Of a DNA stretch of 64,000 nucleotides, positions 60,218 through 64,000 are shown piece by piece; position 1 is the stretch's first letter; each line of letters starts with the position of its first letter. The notes below the pieces were generated by a model, which was not told the origin of the DNA, searched no databases, and worked only from the letters and a program-made list of their open reading frames with translations. A program made the translations under genes and the position numbers. Source of the stretch: Gordonia oryzae (lineage in GTDB: Bacteria; Actinomycetota; Actinomycetes; Mycobacteriales; Mycobacteriaceae). The stretch lies in the NCBI RefSeq assembly GCF_003797185.1, contig NZ_RKMH01000007.1, positions 1 to 64,000 on the forward strand. Reading direction: 5' to 3'.

Positions 60218-61714
60218 TCAGGCAGTAGGCGCCATCCGGTACTCGTAGTCGTCGAGCGGGAATCTCCCCATCTCTCGCAGGGTGGTCAACGTCGAGGTGG
60301 GGCGCAGCAGCGCCGCCTCGCCCTGGTGATTGAAGTAGTAGCTGCGCGCACTCGCGCAGTCGCCGCGGTAGAAGACCGACGAATCGAGTTTGTCGGTGAC
60401 CTCGTCGAGGAACTGCGCATTTGCCTGCTCGGTGACCTCGAAGGTCGTCGCCCCGCGTCGTTTGAGCTCGCCGAAGAGCCGCCCGATGTGGATCATCTGG
60501 CCTTCGATGGTGGTGAAGTACGACAACCCGCTGTAGGAGTAGGGACTGTTGAGCGACAACAGATTCGGAAATTTCGGCATCGTCAGCCCCTGGTAGGCCT
60601 GGAACCGGTGGGTCCGCCACCAGAGCCCGAGTTCCACACCATCGCGCCCCAGAACCGGGAAGGCGGGAAAGTTGCTGTCCCACAGATCGAATCCGGTGGC
60701 GAGGACGATGGTGTCGATCTCGATGCGCCGACCGTCACCCGCGACGATTGCGTCGGGTTCCAGGTGGCCGATCCCAGTCGTCTCGAGGGTGACATTGTCG
60801 CGAACGAACGACCGGAAGTAGCTGTTGGAGAACGTCGGTCGCTTGCATCCGAAGTCGTAGTCGGGGGTCAGCGCCCGGCGCAACGCCGCGTCGGGGACCT
60901 GCGCACGCAGATGCGCCCGCGCCAGCAAAGCGGCACCCTTATTGCCCAGTTTGGCCTGGCGGAAGTGCAGCACACCGACCACCATGAGCAGTTCCAGCAC
61001 TGCCGTGTTCACCAGGCGCGCCACGCGCTGGATCAGGGGCACTCGGGCGAACAACTGCTGTACCGGCTTCGGAATCGCCATGTCGAGCTTGGGCACCACC
61101 CAGATGGCAGTGCGCTGAAAGACCGTCAGGTGGCGTGCGACGCGCGCCACCTCGGGAATCAATTGCACCGCGGTCGCACCGGTTCCGATCACCGCGATGC
61201 GCTTGTCGGTGAGGTCGGCGGAGTCGTCCCAGTCGGCGGTGTGCAGGACCGTGCCCTCAAAGGAGCCGATGCCCGGGAAGTCGGGTATGTGAGGTTGGGA
61301 GAGAAAGCCGGTGGCGGTCACCAGATAGCGGCATGTGCGCACCGTGCCGTCACCGGTATGCACCACCCAGAACTGTTGCCACTCATCCCATTCGGCGGAC
61401 TCGACACTCACACCGAACTCCATGTGCCGCGTGAGATCGTAAGTGTCGGCGACGCGGGCCGCGTAGCGTTTGAGTTCGGACCCCGGCGCGAACAATCGCG
61501 ACCAGTAGGGGTTCGGCGCGAACGAGTACGAGTAGGTCACCGAGGCGATGTCGACGGCCAGGCCCGGGTAGTGGTTCACATGCCAGGTACCACCGAGGTC
61601 GTCCTCGCGTTCGAGGATTGCGAGGTCGTCAATGCCGAGACGCCGCAATTCGATGGCCGCCCCGAGCCCGCCGAATCCGGCGCCCACGATGATCACCTCG
61701 TGATCCAATCGCAT
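60218..61714 (-). CDS. Flavin-containing monooxygenase (Baeyer-Villiger type)
   Basis: A 498-residue class B flavoprotein using FAD and NADPH. The FAD motif is GAGFGG (11-16), the NADPH motif GTGATA (177-182) and the fingerprint F-x-G-x3-H-x3-W is F152-EGTVLH-TADW162. It likely inserts oxygen into ketones or attacks a heteroatom; substrate unknown. The ATG at 61714 has AAGGAGG 5 nt upstream. It lies 78 bases downstream of the ATP-grasp gene on the same strand, so the two may be co-transcribed. Confidence 0.9.
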   Translation of the reverse strand: MRLDHEVIIVGAGFGGLGAAIELRRLGIDDLAILEREDDLGGTWHVNHYPGLAVDIASVTYSYSFAPNPYWSRLFAPGSELKRYAARVADTYDLTRHMEFGVSVESAEWDEWQQFWVVHTGDGTVRTCRYLVTATGFLSQPHIPDFPGIGSFEGTVLHTADWDDSADLTDKRIAVIGTGATAVQLIPEVARVARHLTVFQRTAIWVVPKLDMAIPKPVQQLFARVPLIQRVARLVNTAVLELLMVVGVLHFRQAKLGNKGAALLARAHLRAQVPDAALRRALTPDYDFGCKRPTFSNSYFRSFVRDNVTLETTGIGHLEPDAIVAGDGRRIEIDTIVLATGFDLWDSNFPAFPVLGRDGVELGLWWRTHRFQAYQGLTMPKFPNLLSLNSPYSYSGLSYFTTIEGQMIHIGRLFGELKRRGATTFEVTEQANAQFLDEVTDKLDSSVFYRGDCASARSYYFNHQGEAALLRPTSTLTTLREMGRFPLDDYEYRMAPTA

Positions 61715-61792
61715 GCGTCCTCCTTCGAGAGGTCACGAGTCCGAGGAAGCCACGCGACCACTACCTGTTACCAGATTTCACAGTAACCCACA

Positions 61793-62995
61793 TCACCACG
61801 GGAGCAGTCGGGCGATCGGCGACCCGTCGTAGAGCACGTCGAAGAACTGGGTGGCCACCAGGGTCTCGCCCTTGACCCGATGGATGCCGAGCTGCTTGCG
61901 ATACGCCAGCACATGCTGCAGCGACAACACCGAATACAGCAGCGGCAGATGATCTTTGCGCTGCTCATACACGCCCTTCGCGCCGCGCGAGGCGCGCAGG
62001 TCCGCACGGGCACGAGTCGGGTGCAGGAGGGCATCACGGATGACTGCGGCCCGGATCATCGTCTTGCGGCCCTCGGGCACGACGACCAGCTCACCGGGAT
62101 CGAACAGCGCGGTGTCGAACTCCTCGGCGGTGGCCAGCGTGCACCCGGCGGTCGGGCGCGGGTTGCATTCGACCATGTGGTGCACCCCGTCGTCGGTCAT
62201 CAGGTAGTCGAAACTCAGTTGTCCGTGCCAATTCAGTTCGCGCGCAATGCGTTGCGCGGTCTCCAGCGACTGCGGCGAATCCACCGACCGAAACACCACA
62301 CCCCCGCGGTTGTCGATCGCGAGCGGGTGTTCATAACAGGAGTGCAAGACGACCTCGCCGTGGTGGACCACACTCCAGCTACAGCGGTCGACGCCGGACA
62401 GGAATTCCTGGACCAGCCAGGGATTCTCGGGGGTGGGCGTGATGTCGTCAAGTTCGGTCTCGTCGGCAAGCGGTCCGGTGTTGGTGGCGATGTCGAGACC
62501 GCCGCGCCCGAAGGCCGCCCGAGCGAACCAGTGATCCCAGCGGCCGGCCGCGGCGCGCAGTTGTGCCGGACTCGTCGCGGTGATCGTCTCGGCGACGGGT
62601 AGGCCCAGCCGTGCGCACAGCTCGAAGAAGCCGACCTTGTCGTGCACCATGCGCAGGGTGTCGAAGTCGGGGAAGAACAATTCGACGTCCCGGCCGTCGG
62701 CGAGTTGATCGCGATGCTTGGCGAGATAGAAGACCTCCTCGAACATCGGCAGCAGCCAGTTGATCCGCTCGGAGCCGATCATCCCCGCGATGGCGTCGAC
62801 ATAGGCCTGGGTTTCCTGGGTGGGGGCAGGCACCACCCTGTGTGTGCTCGCGCCACGCGAATGACTACCCGGGGCCGATCGGAAGGTGTCGGTCGCGACG
62901 ACGAACCGGCCTGTCTCCCCCAGTTTGTGGATCTCGTCGACGGCGAAGGGCATCCGGGAGGTGGTGACGAGGATTCTGGGATCGACGGGCGCCAT
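61793..62995 (-). CDS. ATP-grasp domain protein
   Basis: A 400-residue protein starting MAPVDPRILVTTSRMPFAVD. ATP-grasp features are KVGFFELCARLGLPVAETI, DHWFARAAFGRGGLDIATN, NPWLVQEFLSGVDRCSWSVV, and the metal-binding VECNPRPTAGCTLA near residue 285. Such enzymes couple ATP to forming an amide or ester bond from a carboxylate; substrate unknown. The ATG at 62995 follows TACCGT by 6 nt. Confidence 0.82.
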   Translation of the reverse strand: MAPVDPRILVTTSRMPFAVDEIHKLGETGRFVVATDTFRSAPGSHSRGASTHRVVPAPTQETQAYVDAIAGMIGSERINWLLPMFEEVFYLAKHRDQLADGRDVELFFPDFDTLRMVHDKVGFFELCARLGLPVAETITATSPAQLRAAAGRWDHWFARAAFGRGGLDIATNTGPLADETELDDITPTPENPWLVQEFLSGVDRCSWSVVHHGEVVLHSCYEHPLAIDNRGGVVFRSVDSPQSLETAQRIARELNWHGQLSFDYLMTDDGVHHMVECNPRPTAGCTLATAEEFDTALFDPGELVVVPEGRKTMIRAAVIRDALLHPTRARADLRASRGAKGVYEQRKDHLPLLYSVLSLQHVLAYRKQLGIHRVKGETLVATQFFDVLYDGSPIARLLPW

Positions 62996-63001
62996 GCCAC
63001 G

Positions 63002-63007
63002 ACGGTA
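63002..63007 (-). promoter_or_regulatory. -10 element TACCGT, leaderless promoter of the ATP-grasp gene
   Basis: TACCGT, 6 nt (cgtggc), then the ATG at 62995. Confidence 0.5.
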
Positions 63008-63103
63008 GTGCACCGATGGTTCGCCCAGCCGATACTCCGGTCCGCCGGCCGCCGCGCATCACGCCGGTGTGCGCACGCCATCGGGGATACGCTGTGGATC
63101 GTC

Positions 63104-64000
63104 ATGGCTTCCCACACACCGACTCCCGGTCGCGGCGGAGGAGATCCACGTCTCCCGACGCGCCGCACACTCGGAGCTGGGTCGGCGTTCGCGGCCGCCG
63201 TCGCCGCGTTCGCGACGGTGATGATGGGCACCACGCTGCCGACGCCGCTCTATGCGATCTATGGCGCCGAACTGAGCTTCGGCGTCACGACCACGACGGT
63301 GATCTTCGCCGTCTACGCGGCCGGGGTCAGTGCGGCGCTCATTGTGTTCGGCCGCTGGTCTGACGTCATCGGCCGACGGCCGCTGTTACTCGGGGGCGTC
63401 GTCATCTCCGCGATCAGTGCCGTTGTCTTCGTGACTTCGGGCGGGCTCGCCGAACTCCTGGCCGGGCGCGTCATCTCGGGGCTCTCGGCGGGTATCTACA
63501 CCGGCACCGCCACGGCAGCGGTGATCGAACTGGCCCCGCGATCCTGGCAGTCACGCGCTCCGGCGATCGCCACCGCCGCGAACATGGGCGGGCTGGGACT
63601 CGGCCCACTGGTGGCGGGCATTCTCGCGCAGTACGTCCCCGCGCCCCTGCACACCGTCTTCCTGGTCGACCTGGTGGCACTCGCCGTGGTCGGGGTGGCG
63701 ATCTGGTTCGTCGCCGAACCCGCACATCTGCGGCCAGGGGCTCGGCTGAGCGTGCAACGGCTATCGGTGCCACCGCAGGTGCGCGAGGTGTTCACCGGGC
63801 CGGCGATCGCCGCCTTCGCCGGGTTCGCGGTCCTGGGCACCTTCACCGCGGTGGCGCCGTCATTTCTGGCCACGGTGATCGGCATCGACAACCATGCCGC
63901 GGCTGGGGCACTCGTCGCGGTCCTGCTCGCGTCGTCGGCGACCATCCAGATCCTCGGGCGCCACGCGCCTACCGCCACGGCATTGATCGCCGGGTGCGCA
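63104..64000 (+). CDS. MFS transporter, 3' end outside the window
   Basis: An open frame from ATG 63104 to the window edge (299 codons, no stop). After a basic start (RLPTRRTLGAG) come hydrophobic segments typical of major facilitators. Motif A is GRWSDVIGRRPLLL after the second segment, RVISGLSAGIYTGTATAAVI is the fourth, and FLVDLVALAVVGVAIWFV the sixth. TACGCT at 63088-63093 may be the -10, 10 nt before the ATG. Divergent from the ATP-grasp gene; substrate unknown. Confidence 0.88.
   Translation, partial: MASHTPTPGRGGGDPRLPTRRTLGAGSAFAAAVAAFATVMMGTTLPTPLYAIYGAELSFGVTTTTVIFAVYAAGVSAALIVFGRWSDVIGRRPLLLGGVVISAISAVVFVTSGGLAELLAGRVISGLSAGIYTGTATAAVIELAPRSWQSRAPAIATAANMGGLGLGPLVAGILAQYVPAPLHTVFLVDLVALAVVGVAIWFVAEPAHLRPGARLSVQRLSVPPQVREVFTGPAIAAFAGFAVLGTFTAVAPSFLATVIGIDNHAAAGALVAVLLASSATIQILGRHAPTATALIAGCA

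Overview
The window is high-GC actinobacterial chromosome from a mycolic-acid bacterium (order Mycobacteriales). A Gordonia- or Rhodococcus-like genus is the best guess; that is inference from gene content and layout. The order of genes from about 10 to 55 kb follows, from memory, the Mycobacterium tuberculosis Rv3193c-Rv3223c block: UPF0182, PDZ/Lon-like protease, DUF2342, cyclodehydratase-like, UbiB kinase, whiB7, uvrD2, mycoredoxin, nudC, K+ channel, adnB/adnA, lipV-like, alkyltransferase-like, TIGR02569, moeZ, DUF3152, tetR, DUF3107, ferritin-like, rhlE, Rv3212-like, parA, membrane protein, DAG kinase, whiB1, pdtaS, biotinyl protein, bL37, rshA, sigH.

Layout. 0-5.2 kb: the right end of an IS1380-type element, prpE, a frameshifted DUF2630 gene, lsr2 behind an AT-rich promoter and a phosphohexomutase. 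5.2-9.8 kb: a mobile region with a complete IS1380-family IS, the two ends of a serine integrase whose middle is replaced by a foreign minus-strand block (a possible toxin/immunity remnant), ending at the initiator tRNA. 10-32.8 kb: conserved core, including the redox/antibiotic-stress genes whiB7, mrx1 and nudC and the AdnAB recombination motor. 32.9-39.3 kb: a five-gene nitrate/nitrite operon (narK-nirB-nirD-hemD-cbiX) in which every junction overlaps by 4 nt; it imports nitrate/nitrite, reduces nitrite and makes the siroheme that NirB needs. 40-55.2 kb: core again, with molybdopterin/thiocarboxylate, RNA helicase, chromosome-partition-like and stress-signalling genes. 55.2-64 kb: less conserved, with glutamate decarboxylase, a YbaK deacylase, a SRAP protein, an alcohol dehydrogenase pseudogene, a flavin monooxygenase, an ATP-grasp enzyme and an MFS transporter cut by the window edge.

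Regulatory highlights. The whiB7 leader carries a 91-codon upstream ORF that ends 15 nt before an intrinsic terminator, so it looks like an attenuator. At least ten genes have a TANNNT element 6-8 nt before the start codon and no Shine-Dalgarno at the right distance, which suggests leaderless mRNAs. A 24-residue ribosomal protein (bL37) is encoded at 54.1 kb. Family assignments rest on motifs read by eye; no database search was run.
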